NCBI RefSeq assembly: GCF_001921745.1
Contig: NZ_MRYA01000001.1
Location: 1-64,000, forward strand
Direction: 5' to 3'
Length of the DNA stretch: 64,000 bases
Origin: Psychrobacter sp. Cmf 22.2
GTDB taxonomy: Bacteria > Pseudomonadota > Gammaproteobacteria > Pseudomonadales > Moraxellaceae
The position numbers and the translations under genes were made by a program. Numbering within the stretch: position 1 is the stretch's first letter; each line of letters opens with the position of its first letter. Below the pieces are notes generated by a model, which was given only the letters and a program-made list of their open reading frames with translations, searched no databases and had not been told where the DNA came from. Positions 51,753-61,005 of the stretch are shown one piece after another.

Positions 51753-52835
51753 CTATTCTGCCAACACTACTTGTGATTGATGTCCGCTCATCGCATCCAT
51801 AACAGGCACTTGCTTAGCTGCTCTTGGCGCTGCAAATTGGGCAGTTAAGCCCAGCTCACGCATTAGCCTATTATCATTAGATTGGCTGGCATTGCCTGTT
51901 GTTAACAGCTTGTCACCATAAAAAAATGAGTTGGCACCTGCCATAAAGGCCAAAGCCTGCTCAGCATCAGATAAGCTTTCACGCCCAGCAGATAGGCGTA
52001 CATAGCTGCTCGGACAGCAGATACGCGTTACTGCAATCGTGCGAATCCATTCCAGCACCGATAGCTCACCCTCTGCTAGCACTTTATCACCGATGGGCGT
52101 GCCGGCAATAGGGACGAGCAGATTGACAGGAATAGACTCGGGTGCCTTGGGCATTTTAAGTAACTCATGTACCCAGTCGATGCGGTCTTCGCGGCTTTCA
52201 CCCATACCTACAATATTACCACTACAGACGTTAATACCCGAGTCACGTACGTGCGCTAGCGTATCGAGACGCTCATCATAGCTACGCGTACTGACTACCT
52301 CCTCATAATAGCGACGCGAGGTGTCTAGATTGTGATTATAATAATCAAGCCCTGCATCGGCCAACTGTGCGGCTTGCTCAGGATTTAGCATACCTAGCGT
52401 CATGCAAGTCTCAAGCCCTAAGCTTTTGACTTCTTTAACCAGCTCGACCACATAAGGCATATCTTTGGCGCTTGGATGCTTCCATGCAGCACCCATACAA
52501 AATCGCGATGAGCCGCTAGCTTTAGCGCGCTTAGCCGCTGCGATCACTTTATCAACCTCTAAGCGCTTTTCTGCCTGCAACTTGGTCTTGTCACGATGAT
52601 GACCTGACTGTGAGCAATAACCACAATCCTCAGGACAGTTGCCTGTCTTAATCGATAGCAAGGTACTAATCTGTACTTCATTAGCATCAAAGTTTTGGCG
52701 GTGAATCGTTTGCGCTTGTAATAATAAGTCCATTAACGGTAAATCAAACAGCTGCGCAATGTGTTCACGACTGTGTTTAACAGTATTATCATTGGCTTGA
52801 GGGTTAGGTTCTTGGATTGAAAGTAGTCCTGCCAT
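51753..52835 (-). CDS. bioB: Biotin synthase
   Basis: BioB is a radical SAM enzyme that inserts sulfur into dethiobiotin. The 360-residue product has the radical SAM cluster in [14 protein letters not shown] and the conserved [25 protein letters not shown] and [10 protein letters not shown]. The second-cluster region has Cys-Cys-Pro in [22 protein letters not shown] precedes the ATG by nine bases. The other bio genes are not in the window. I did not find a clear BirA operator upstream, only a short CTGAG/CTCAG palindrome (52859-52873). Confidence 0.97.
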   Translation of the reverse strand: MAGLLSIQEPNPQANDNTVKHSREHIAQLFDLPLMDLLLQAQTIHRQNFDANEVQISTLLSIKTGNCPEDCGYCSQSGHHRDKTKLQAEKRLEVDKVIAAAKRAKASGSSRFCMGAAWKHPSAKDMPYVVELVKEVKSLGLETCMTLGMLNPEQAAQLADAGLDYYNHNLDTSRRYYEEVVSTRSYDERLDTLAHVRDSGINVCSGNIVGMGESREDRIDWVHELLKMPKAPESIPVNLLVPIAGTPIGDKVLAEGELSVLEWIRTIAVTRICCPSSYVRLSAGRESLSDAEQALAFMAGANSFFYGDKLLTTGNASQSNDNRLMRELGLTAQFAAPRAAKQVPVMDAMSGHQSQVVLAE

Positions 52836-52908
52836 GGGTTAAATCCTTTTAAGATAAGCTGAGAAAAACTCAGTTAAGTTAAGATAATTATTGAATAATG
52901 AGGCAATA

Positions 52909-52946
52909 AAAAGGTCGCGGTAACCGTAGTATACCGCAACCTTTTC
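52909..52946 (-). terminator. Terminator of the SCP2-domain gene
   Basis: A 14-bp stem (AAAAGGTCGCGGTA with TACCGCAACCTTTT, one mismatch) encloses a 9-nt loop. On the minus strand it continues into TTTTTATT. Confidence 0.75.
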
Positions 52947-53064
52947 GTAAAATCAGAACGCTATTGATAATGCTAGTAGATGGTATCTAAGATTATATTT
53001 ATAACCCAGTTGTTTAATCACATGCCATCTTAATCACATAACATCTTTTCAAAATTACAGCGCC

Positions 53065-53571
53065 TTATTTACCGACTTTATGCTTTACCACACCAATCCA
53101 ATGGTTGGCAAATTGCTGCGCTTTATAGGCGTAAGGTTTTGCTTTTTGGACGTAGGGTTTATAGTCTTCTGGAATAGCAGGTACGATGTGTTTAGCAAGC
53201 TTATTGAACCACATCATTAAGCTATAATCGCCCTCTATACTCAAGTTACCTTCTTGAACGGCTGTCATAAAGGCAGGCAGATCGCCTTTAGACAACAGCT
53301 TTACCCCCGTCATTGAATCTTTGAAATTAATCGTCAAATCTGGCTCATCGGCGTGACCACTACGTTGACTAAAAGTCCCATTATCAAAGTTAAAATGACG
53401 TGCAACGTTTGCTTCCACACTAGCGATCTCGATGGTAACTTTACGATCAGCCAGTAGCTTTTTGACATCTTCGTTATCGCTGTCAGCAAGCGTAGACAGA
53501 CGATAGCCAACCACCGCCAACATCATATCTAATGGGTCAGATTTGATATCTAATACGGGAATAGTAAACAT
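53065..53571 (-). CDS. SCP2 sterol-binding domain protein
   Basis: A soluble 168-residue protein with an SCP2-like fold. Its core features are the PDLTINFKDSMTGVKLLSKG stretch, AVQEGNLSIEGDYSLMMWFN, and a C-terminal lysine- and tyrosine-rich helix. SCP2 domains bind hydrophobic ligands; relatives in bacteria include UbiJ/UbiT of ubiquinone synthesis. This protein is not clearly one of those. AGGAG lies 7 bases before the ATG. It is a single gene. Confidence 0.8.
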   Translation of the reverse strand: MFTIPVLDIKSDPLDMMLAVVGYRLSTLADSDNEDVKKLLADRKVTIEIASVEANVARHFNFDNGTFSQRSGHADEPDLTINFKDSMTGVKLLSKGDLPAFMTAVQEGNLSIEGDYSLMMWFNKLAKHIVPAIPEDYKPYVQKAKPYAYKAQQFANHWIGVVKHKVGK

Positions 53572-53891
53572 AGTCAGGCTCCTAAAATGAGTATAATAAT
53601 AAGTAAGAAAAATGTAGGTATCGAATAAAGGCTACTTTATATTGGTTTGCACTACAATCATATAGGTAGAGTATAAACTATCTTCTACCTTTAATACTTT
53701 AGTAGTTGCGTAGAAGGTATTAGATATCGTGTAACAATACCTTGAATCAAGTATAGTGCTATTGCTTAACGGGTTTACGCATACAATATTTAGATGATAA
53801 GTAGCTTAGTATTATAAAATAATAGTGCTAAAAAATGCGCCGATATTAGGCGCAATGATTAACAATAAGTCATACACGAAAAAAGGAGCTA
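53572..53891 (-). other. AT-rich gap upstream of the SCP2-domain gene
   Basis: 320 bases with no plausible gene. It holds the terminator of the next gene (53830-53854) and presumably the SCP2-gene promoter on the minus strand. No strong promoter match was seen. Confidence 0.5.
53830..53854 (-). terminator. Terminator of the small membrane protein gene (minus strand)
   Basis: TGCGCC and GGCGCA form a perfect 6-bp GC-rich stem with a 7-nt loop. On the minus strand it is followed by TTTTTT. Confidence 0.8.
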
Positions 53892-54281
53892 CTAAAAGCG
53901 TGGCTGATAATGATCATCATAGATAGGTGTATGTTCAACGTAGCGTGCAGCAGCTCGTTTACGCTCTTGCTGTACTGTATGGCTCACGTCATCATAACGC
54001 AGCGCACGATATAACACCCAACCTGCTAACGGCAGCCAACTGATACCAAATGCTGCAACATAACTATGCCAATCAGATAAGCCAAAACCACTCATCAACG
54101 CGCTATGTAACATCTCAACACTGAGCCAATATATCATACCACCAAGCACATACCATAGTAGCCAACGCTGTGAAGTTAAGGCAATCACTATGATAAAGCT
54201 TGCCAATAGACCATAGCCAAGTAGCGCACTACCGCCTAACGTATCTACCCCAGCAACAGAAAATATAGTCACAAACATCAT
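53892..54281 (-). CDS. Small membrane protein of unknown function
   Basis: A 129-residue protein with three or four hydrophobic segments (about 2-12, 18-37, 41-62 and 71-90) and a basic, hydrophilic C-terminal tail rich in Arg, His and Tyr (about 93-129). I do not recognise the family. The start ATG-ATG has only a weak GAG upstream. It is a single gene with a terminator. Confidence 0.7.
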   Translation of the reverse strand: MMFVTIFSVAGVDTLGGSALLGYGLLASFIIVIALTSQRWLLWYVLGGMIYWLSVEMLHSALMSGFGLSDWHSYVAAFGISWLPLAGWVLYRALRYDDVSHTVQQERKRAAARYVEHTPIYDDHYQPRF

Positions 54282-54423
54282 TCATCTCGCTATTCATAAG
54301 GTGAATTTCAATAAGACTATTATGCTGGTTTGCCATAAAAAGCTGAATAGGGTAGAGGCGACTTTACGACAACAGTTGTCGTCTGATTTATAGTGGCTGT
54401 TTTATAGAAAAAAAAGGTTTATT

Positions 54424-54457
54424 ATAAAAAGTAAGCGCCTTATTGTTAGGCGCTTAC
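54424..54457 (-). terminator. Terminator of the serB-DUF368 operon
   Basis: GTAAGCGCCT and AGGCGCTTAC form a perfect 10-bp stem with a 7-nt loop, followed on the minus strand by TTTTTATAATAA. Confidence 0.88.
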
Positions 54458-54501
54458 GGTAAAGAATTATAGAAAAATTCAGCCATATTAAATGGTTAGG
54501 A

Positions 54502-55554
54502 CTATTGCTTGATAGGTTGTACACGCTTGGTACGATTGCCCCACCATGATAGTGCTGTTACTAAGATTGCCCCAAGTAACATCAGTCCCAATGTCGTCAG
54601 CCATTGTGCTCCAGTTGGGTAATGCCAGGGCGCAACATTATTGACAGCCTCACTATTTAAAGTGCCTAAAGCATCTACTTTCCAAGGCCATACTTTAACC
54701 AGTGAGCCAGCAATAAAGCCAGTGAGCAGTGCTAATGTTCCCTGATAATATCGCGCTAACAACCATTTGAGCACCCGCGTAAAAATGAGTAGCCCAGTTG
54801 CCATTCCTGCCATTAAAGTAATAATAATAGTTAAATTAAGAGTATGGACAGCCTCCAATACCGTATCGTAAGCGCCCATCAGCAATAAAATAAATGACCC
54901 TGAAATACCAGGAAGTATCATCGCACAAATTGCAATCGCACCTGCAAAGAATAAATACGGTAAGCTTGGCGTCGTAGCGAGCAAGGGTAAGTTACTGATC
55001 ACGACCGCTGTCACGATACCAATGACAAACAACCCTGCACGCGCAGCATTCCACCGCTTTATTTCACTTAATAAAATAACGACAGTCGCGACCACTAAAC
55101 CAAAGAAAAATGACCAGATAAGTAGGGGTTGATTGTCGAGCAAGTGCTTGATTAGACCTGCTAAGGTGGCAAAGCTTGTGGCAATACCTAATAGCAAAAA
55201 TAGCAAAAATGTCGCATCGACTTGTCGCCAGACAGCAAGTAAACCTTTGATACCGCCATGCTGACGAAACGCCTGCCAAAGGCTTGGGCCAATACTACCC
55301 AATGCATTAATTAGGCGCTCATAAATACCTGCAATCAGAGCGATAGTGCCGCCTGATACACCAGGTACGATATCAGCTGCGCCCATTGCCATGCCTTTAA
55401 TATAGACCGCCACCAACTGCTTAGGGTTGTCTGCGTTTGCTACAGTAGCTGATGGGGTCGATGATAGGTCTGCTGGTAAGTCTGATAGAGGAGCTGCATC
55501 AGTCTTCGCGCTTGATGAAGGCGTGTCTGGCCGCGGGGATTGTGATGCCGTCAT
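54502..55554 (-). CDS. DUF368 membrane protein (PopT-like undecaprenyl phosphate translocase)
   Basis: A polytopic membrane protein of about 350 residues after a disordered N-terminus of about 45. It shows the two DUF368 half-repeats: MGAADIVPGVSGGTIALIAG in the first half and CAMILPGISGSFILLLMG in the second. DUF368 proteins (PopT of Vibrio cholerae) recycle undecaprenyl phosphate across the inner membrane for envelope synthesis. I take the ATG at 55554, which is six bases after AAAGGA; the ATG at 55560 directly abuts that site. It begins 40 bases after the serB stop, implying one operon. Confidence 0.88.
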   Translation of the reverse strand: MTASQSPRPDTPSSSAKTDAAPLSDLPADLSSTPSATVANADNPKQLVAVYIKGMAMGAADIVPGVSGGTIALIAGIYERLINALGSIGPSLWQAFRQHGGIKGLLAVWRQVDATFLLFLLLGIATSFATLAGLIKHLLDNQPLLIWSFFFGLVVATVVILLSEIKRWNAARAGLFVIGIVTAVVISNLPLLATTPSLPYLFFAGAIAICAMILPGISGSFILLLMGAYDTVLEAVHTLNLTIIITLMAGMATGLLIFTRVLKWLLARYYQGTLALLTGFIAGSLVKVWPWKVDALGTLNSEAVNNVAPWHYPTGAQWLTTLGLMLLGAILVTALSWWGNRTKRVQPIKQ

Positions 55555-55594
55555 GGACATTCCTTTCTAAAAAATAAAAATAAGTGTTAACTGG

Positions 55595-56815
55595 CTACTG
55601 GGTTGAGATGAGTGCAGGATACCCAAGTGCATAGAGTACGCCTTCAAGACCTGTGACGTTTACCGCTGCATCGGCACGAGCTTGGACGATAGATTTGGCA
55701 TGATATGCAACGCCCAAATCGGCATTGGCCATCATCGGTAAGTCATTTGCGCCATCACCAACGCAGACCACTTGTGACATATCGAGACCCATACGCTCAG
55801 CGATATGAGCGACGATAGACGCTTTTTTGGCGCCGTTGACGATAGGCAACTGCACATGACCGGTCACCTCGCCATCTTCGATATCTAAGTTATTGGCATG
55901 GACTTCATCAATGCCCAACTGCTCAGCGATATAACGGGCAAAATAAGTAAACCCACCAGAGACCAGCACCGTATGGTAACCCAGCGCTTTAAAGGCACTG
56001 ACAGTCGTACGAGCGCCTGTCGATAAGGTAAGACGCGCGCAAATATCATCCAGTACTGTAGTGGATATGCCTTCTAATAGTGACACGCGCTGCACAAACG
56101 ACTCATCAAAATCAATTTCGCCGCGCATGGCTGCCTCGGTAATGGTTTCTACTTGCTCGCCAATACCAGCAGTCTTTGCCAGCTCAACGATGACTTCTTG
56201 TTCGATCAAGGTTGAGTCCATATCGAAACAAACAAGCTTATGCGTGCGCAGCATATGACCAATAGATAAGATATGACAATCGACTACATTCATGCTATCA
56301 ATGCCCAGACTTTGGGCGCCGCTGTAGTCTTTTGCCAAGTAATTCTCTGCCAAGTCGTGACGCAGACGAGTTGTCAGCTGATCATCAATGATGTGAGCTG
56401 CTGCTGTCTTTTTGCCAGGATGCATGAGCGTATCAGTGACAGGAACCAATAAATAACGAAATACCTGAGCGGGGACAAACGGCTGTTCGTTGTCATCGTC
56501 AGTGCCAGAAACAGAAGCGGTGTCAGTAGCAGCTTTAGGAATGGTAATATCTACAAAGCTTGCTTCCGTATCTTCTGCCACTGTTACCAAATGCCAGCTT
56601 GGCTGCTCATCGACCCAAGATTGTACATATTGATGAATATCAAGCGCGTGCATATGCGCTGGCAATACGACAATTAGTGCAAATACAGGTAGAGATTGGA
56701 GCGTATCGAAGTCTAGCAGATTGGTATCGTCAGGCAACAATGACGCTACAGAATCTACAGCTTGTTGCCATGCTTTGCTGTCTTTTGGTAACGAGTAAGG
56801 CGTATTTTTTGGCAT
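55595..56815 (-). CDS. serB: Phosphoserine phosphatase SerB
   Basis: SerB releases serine from phosphoserine, the last step of serine synthesis. The 406-residue product carries HAD motif I at VCFDMDSTLIEQEV (Asp198 and Asp200), motif II in LVSGGFTYFARYIAE, the lysine in VNGAKKASIV, and motif IV in VCVGDGANDLPMM. The N-terminal 180 residues are an ACT-like regulatory part with an acidic low-complexity insert at about 95-112. It is divergent from the SMP-family gene, as in E. coli, and upstream of the DUF368 gene. Confidence 0.96.
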   Translation of the reverse strand: MPKNTPYSLPKDSKAWQQAVDSVASLLPDDTNLLDFDTLQSLPVFALIVVLPAHMHALDIHQYVQSWVDEQPSWHLVTVAEDTEASFVDITIPKAATDTASVSGTDDDNEQPFVPAQVFRYLLVPVTDTLMHPGKKTAAAHIIDDQLTTRLRHDLAENYLAKDYSGAQSLGIDSMNVVDCHILSIGHMLRTHKLVCFDMDSTLIEQEVIVELAKTAGIGEQVETITEAAMRGEIDFDESFVQRVSLLEGISTTVLDDICARLTLSTGARTTVSAFKALGYHTVLVSGGFTYFARYIAEQLGIDEVHANNLDIEDGEVTGHVQLPIVNGAKKASIVAHIAERMGLDMSQVVCVGDGANDLPMMANADLGVAYHAKSIVQARADAAVNVTGLEGVLYALGYPALISTQ

Positions 56816-57162
56816 GTCTCAATTGTCCCTTGTGTGCGCAGTTAAGATTAGGAATAATAACAGTTTTACCGTGTATCGCCTATACATGACGCACAAAGTA
56901 TAACAGTTGAATAATAATGCCATCACCTCTAGTATATTGACCGAACTTTGCAGATAATTAAATGTATACTGACGGATAAACCTATGATGAACCGTATAGT
57001 GATATTATAGACAATACCAGTTAGACGACTGCTTGTATGATAGTCGGTAGTGCAGTTAAATGAGACTCGTTTGAGTTAAAATGATTAGTAGCATACTTTT
57101 CCAAAAAATGAGCAGCAGCCTCGTTTTTTTAATTTCCCCCATTCAAAAAAGTTTAACATATC
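56816..57162. other. Divergent gap between serB and the SMP-family gene
   Basis: 347 bases of AT-rich sequence with no plausible gene. It should hold outward promoters. TTGACC (56937-56942) and TATACT (56965-56970) are visible but 22 bases apart, too far for a standard promoter. Confidence 0.4.
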
Positions 57163-58707
57163 ATGACGTATTTAGCGCCGCGGCAAGGGTTGTTTGCCAT
57201 TATCATTCTAGTCAGTTTTTGTTTGCAGACTTTACTGCTGGTCATCAGCACCGATCAGCAACTGACGACAAGTCGTGAACAAAAAGGCGAACAAATGGTC
57301 GCCCAGCTGATCGATGAGGCACGTCTGTCTTTAGAAAACGAAGACCGCGTAAGCTTAAGTGTCATTGCCAATCGCTATACTAGCGAGCAGGACGTGGCGC
57401 GCATCGTCATCAAAGATAGCAATGGTGAGATTTTAGTACCGGTCGGCAATGCACCGATGCAGCAAGGCGATACCATCAGTCAGATGGCAACCAAAGGTGA
57501 TGCCGTTATTGGCAGTGTCGCCTTGACCCTAAAAGATATCAGTAAGGGCGAGATTATCGCGATGCAATGGCCGTTCGTCATTGGTTCGTTGGTTCTGCAT
57601 CTTTTTTTATGGCTGCTGTATGGTTATGTGGCTCGACCAACCAAAGAGCAGATCAATGCGTTGAGCCGAGATATTCAAGACTTACACCGCGAACAGTACA
57701 TACAATCTGGTCAATTGAGCTATGGACGCGCGCCTAACGAAAATTATGCCGAAAGTAGAGATGCTGGGGGCGTAGAGGCGACTTTGGATAGCGCTGTGGG
57801 CAATGATGCTCATCATACTGCCGATACAAGCGATCATGAGACAGGTAAAACCGGCAAAGTTAATACCACTGGTATCCATAGTGAGCTCAATGCGTATTTA
57901 AAGTCACAACAAGCCAATGCTGCTGATAAGCAGGCAAGCTCTCATACATCAACTGACGTAGCGCAAGACACACAGTCAAATAATACTAGTAGCCAAGCTC
58001 AGCATGCAGATGATGCTCAGATTAGCACAGGAATCGAGAGTAGTGGCGCTCACAAATTTACTAGCAGCACATCAAAGCTGTCTGCGACGCGCACTTTTGA
58101 TACAGTCAGTGTGCAGATTATGTTTCACGACGAATACAATATGCTAGAGCGTCTGGCTCCTGAGATGCGCATGCCTTATCTAGCATTGTGTACGCAGTTG
58201 TTAAATCAAGCGATGACAGAGCTACTCAAGCAGCCACTATTGCTTGGTGTCAGTGCTGTAAATGAGCCACGTTTTGATGAAAGTGGCGCTTGTGCAGTAC
58301 TTAGAGCTGACAACAGTCATGCAAAAGCTGCCCTAGCCGGTGTTATGTTAGGGAAGCTGTATTTAATGCTTAACAAGATCATTCATGAAAAGCATATTGA
58401 ACTGTCAAGATTTGCGTTGCCTGCCAAAGTTGGTGTCAGTGACGAAGCCCAAACACAAGCGATGACGCAATTGCTCAATAGCGTTGGTAGAAAAGAACAA
58501 ATGCTTATTTTATTACCTAATTCTGGACTCAAGCAAATCGGTAGCCATGTACAGGTGCAGAGCTTGAAGCGTCCAACAACGGTATACGAGCGCGAATGTG
58601 CTGTTTTTGATGGTGGTAATGATGCCATGATACAACGTTTGGCGTCTGTCCGTAATGCGGTACTGATGTCAGGGGTCGAAGAGGAAGAGCAAGGTGTTAC
58701 CAATTGA
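57163..58707 (+). CDS. SMP-family membrane protein (haemolysin-like DUF, serB neighbour)
   Basis: A 514-residue inner-membrane protein. A first hydrophobic segment (about 8-29) is followed by a periplasmic domain of about 100 residues (EARLSLENEDRVSLSVIANR; DVARIVIKDSNGEILVPVGN), a second hydrophobic segment (about 145-165) and a cytoplasmic part. The cytoplasmic part contains a long Gln/Ser/Asp-rich linker (about 175-305) and a C-terminal domain. The layout and the position divergent from serB match E. coli SMP (YtjB). Its biochemical role is unknown. No ribosome site is obvious before the ATG. Confidence 0.78.
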   Translation: MTYLAPRQGLFAIIILVSFCLQTLLLVISTDQQLTTSREQKGEQMVAQLIDEARLSLENEDRVSLSVIANRYTSEQDVARIVIKDSNGEILVPVGNAPMQQGDTISQMATKGDAVIGSVALTLKDISKGEIIAMQWPFVIGSLVLHLFLWLLYGYVARPTKEQINALSRDIQDLHREQYIQSGQLSYGRAPNENYAESRDAGGVEATLDSAVGNDAHHTADTSDHETGKTGKVNTTGIHSELNAYLKSQQANAADKQASSHTSTDVAQDTQSNNTSSQAQHADDAQISTGIESSGAHKFTSSTSKLSATRTFDTVSVQIMFHDEYNMLERLAPEMRMPYLALCTQLLNQAMTELLKQPLLLGVSAVNEPRFDESGACAVLRADNSHAKAALAGVMLGKLYLMLNKIIHEKHIELSRFALPAKVGVSDEAQTQAMTQLLNSVGRKEQMLILLPNSGLKQIGSHVQVQSLKRPTTVYERECAVFDGGNDAMIQRLASVRNAVLMSGVEEEEQGVTN

Positions 58708-58895
58708 TTTTTAGTCGACTAATGTATAGACGTGAAAGATAAATTAAACTAACTCGCAACCAAAAGCCTCCATTTATAACTAACAATAAAACAGCGATAT
58801 GCGTAAAAAGGATTGACAAGGTGCGAGCGAAACTTTATAAGGCATAAGTATATCAATGTGTTTTGAATTTATTGCCCAAGTAATAGGAGTTTGTC

Positions 58896-59138
58896 ATGAG
58901 TGATACTGATATCGATGATGATTTTGATGGCGAATTTGCCGATGATGATGATGCAAAGATGGTTGAAGAAGCAGAGACCAGTGTTCGTACCCGTCTAAGT
59001 AGCCTTGAAAAACGTCGTTTGATTGATAACTTACTAGAAGAAAAGCGTCTGGCCAAAGCATTAAAAGACGAGCTAGATGATCTAGGTGATGATGATGACG
59101 ATGACTTTGATGATGATTGGGAAGATGAGGATCTTTAG
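58896..59138 (+). CDS. Very acidic small protein of unknown function
   Basis: An 80-residue protein of striking composition: acidic runs at both ends (DTDIDDDFDGEFADDDDAK; DDDDDDFDDDWEDEDL) flanking a central basic helix, LSSLEKRRLIDNLLEEKRLA. TAGGAG lies seven bases before the ATG, which supports translation. The helix vaguely recalls the short PA3496-like proteins of pseudomonads, but I am not sure. It may bind a basic partner or metal; no function is assigned. Confidence 0.7.
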   Translation: MSDTDIDDDFDGEFADDDDAKMVEEAETSVRTRLSSLEKRRLIDNLLEEKRLAKALKDELDDLGDDDDDDFDDDWEDEDL

Positions 59139-59431
59139 ACGTCTTTATCTTTAGGCCACCGATTGTTTGTTAGTTTCAATCACAGATTATTAATCAGGTC
59201 ACATAGTAAGCGTAACAGATTATCAATACTCATCTATGCTAAGCTAAACTCTCTATATTTTATCGACTGCCGTTAATAGTATTCACAAAAATCAAAACGG
59301 TATTTCATAGGTAGATACATAGGTAGTGTGTTGGTCAATCGTCAAATTGATTAACACTTATTAATTATCATAGATAACTTCCGTTTTAGTATTGGTTATC
59401 ACCCAATTATCGATTCAAGGATAAGTATTTC

Positions 59432-59989
59432 ATGAGCAACCAATTAAGCTTTGATGAGCTGTTAGACTTCTTAGACAACCAAGAAAGTCAGTTTATACTC
59501 GACAGTGTCGCCACTCATGGGTTTTTGACTGCTACTGTGATAGGACGTCCGCTACCAAACTGGATAGATGCATTGTTTGAAGGGCATGTCAGTGAAGTGC
59601 CGGACAACGTCGTCGATGGTATACGCCGCTGGCGCGACTCTATCATGGCTGAGCTAAAAAACGAGACACCTATCGAGCTGCCTTTTGGTGAAGATGCGGG
59701 TAATGAAGAAATCGCAGTCGATTTTTCAGATGAGTCAGACATCGTGGCATGGTCGATTGGGTTTGTAGATGCTATGTATGGTGATGAAGCCAGTAATTGG
59801 TTTGAAGATGAAGACACGGCTGAAGATGTCGCTGTATTGACCTTACCGATGATTGTGCTAAGCGGTATCGACGATGAAGACCCTGAGCTTGCTGAGATGC
59901 GCGCTGATGAAGATAAAATGGTACAGATGGCAAACAGCATTGAAGGCAACTTAACCGAATTGTTTTTATTGTTCCATACCAATGATTAA
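59432..59989 (+). CDS. YecA/YgfB (UPF0149) family protein
   Basis: A soluble, strongly acidic 185-residue protein. The family N-terminal helix and HGFLTATVIGRPLPNWID match the UPF0149 (YgfB/YecA) group, as does SWSIGF-like AWSIGFVDAMYGDE around residue 113. Family members are small helical bundles. YgfB in Pseudomonas modulates ampDh3 expression. AAGGAT precedes the ATG by 9 bases. It begins a run of three closely spaced genes with the two YbjQ-family genes (28 and 64 bases apart). Confidence 0.85.
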   Translation: MSNQLSFDELLDFLDNQESQFILDSVATHGFLTATVIGRPLPNWIDALFEGHVSEVPDNVVDGIRRWRDSIMAELKNETPIELPFGEDAGNEEIAVDFSDESDIVAWSIGFVDAMYGDEASNWFEDEDTAEDVAVLTLPMIVLSGIDDEDPELAEMRADEDKMVQMANSIEGNLTELFLLFHTND

Positions 59990-60017
59990 TTCTATAAGTC
60001 ACTGCTAAGGTAATACC

Positions 60018-60461
60018 ATGGCTATGCAACTCTCCAATCTTGAGCACTTGCCCAATTATCAAATCACTGAACGCTTAGATGTTGTTTATGGTAGTACTGT
60101 GCGTTCAAAACATGTCGGTAAAGACTTGTTTGCTGGATTTAAAAATATCGTTGGCGGCGAGCTGACGGCTTATACTGAGCTGCTAGAAGAGTCACGTCAA
60201 GAGGCGATTGATCGTATGGTTGTCAAGGCAGAAGCCTTAGGCGCGGATGCGATCGTCGGTTTACGCTTTTCGACATCGAGCATCGCACAAGGGGCCTCAG
60301 AGCTTTTTGTTTATGGTACTGCTGTCAAAGCGACACGTCTGCAACGGCCTATGTCCTCTCAATCTCCGCATTATCCTTCTAACGATTATCAATCCAGCGA
60401 ACCATCAAGCTCAGCGCAGACCTCAACTGATGAGTTACCACGTTTTAATCCTTTTGGTTAA
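60018..60461 (+). CDS. YbjQ-family heavy-metal-binding-domain protein
   Basis: A 147-residue protein. The DUF74/YbjQ core spans about residues 10-110, with GKDLFAGFKNIVGGELTAYT, SRQEAIDRM and LGADAIVGLRFSTSS. YbjQ-like proteins form ring oligomers and are called heavy-metal-binding from weak evidence, so ligand and role are uncertain. A polar Ser/Pro/Gln-rich tail of about 37 residues ends RFNPFG. AAGG lies seven bases before the ATG. It is followed by a membrane-anchored paralogue. Confidence 0.85.
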   Translation: MAMQLSNLEHLPNYQITERLDVVYGSTVRSKHVGKDLFAGFKNIVGGELTAYTELLEESRQEAIDRMVVKAEALGADAIVGLRFSTSSIAQGASELFVYGTAVKATRLQRPMSSQSPHYPSNDYQSSEPSSSAQTSTDELPRFNPFG

Positions 60462-60525
60462 CGATAGTGAACTAACTGCAAAACTCTTGCAACTTCACCT
60501 TCGCTTTTAAGATAAGAGACGTGCC

Positions 60526-61005
60526 ATGAATGATTCTATGACTCAAATACTCATCAACTATGGGCCATTTGTTTTATTGTTTGTGATTGGTTGGTTTTTT
60601 GGTATGCGTCATGAACGTCAGCATCTAGCACAGCTGACAATTGCAGAAAAAGAGCTGGCTCATATCATTGTATCTAGTGAGCGTTTTTATCGACCCAATC
60701 TGACAGCTGATAGTGAAGGTGAGTTGGTGCTCGGTAGTGTCGTCATCGCACAAGATTATTTCAAAATGGTCATCGCTCGGGTTTTAAGTTTGTTTGGTAA
60801 AAACCTCACCACTTATGAGACATTACTAGACCGCTCTCGCCGTGAAGCTCTGGTACGTATGCGTACGCAAGCACAAGTTAAGGGCTACAATCACATCTAT
60901 GGTCTGCGCCTGGAAGTCAGTAATATCAATCAGCTGGGTAGTATGGTCGAAGCCATTGCCTATGGCACCGCAGTCGTCAGCACCGATGATGCCAGAACAC
61001 GCTAA
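60526..61005 (+). CDS. Membrane-anchored YbjQ-family paralogue
   Basis: A 159-residue protein with an N-terminal hydrophobic segment (about 10-27, FVLLFVIGWFFGMRHERQ) leading to a cytoplasmic YbjQ-like domain. The FGKNLTTYETLLDRSRREAL and NHIYGLRLEV stretches match the same core as the upstream paralogue, more divergently. Its stop overlaps the end of the convergent FNT gene by four bases. The TM anchor together with a soluble partner suggests the pair forms one membrane-attached assembly; this is inference. Confidence 0.78.
   Translation: MNDSMTQILINYGPFVLLFVIGWFFGMRHERQHLAQLTIAEKELAHIIVSSERFYRPNLTADSEGELVLGSVVIAQDYFKMVIARVLSLFGKNLTTYETLLDRSRREALVRMRTQAQVKGYNHIYGLRLEVSNINQLGSMVEAIAYGTAVVSTDDARTR

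Noticed and set aside
52859-52873. CTGAG-AAAAA-CTCAG as a BirA operator before bioB
   Set aside because: Too short and unlike the known BirA operator arrangement.
56937-56970. TTGACC and TATACT as the SMP-gene promoter
   Set aside because: The 22-base spacing is too long for a sigma-70 promoter.
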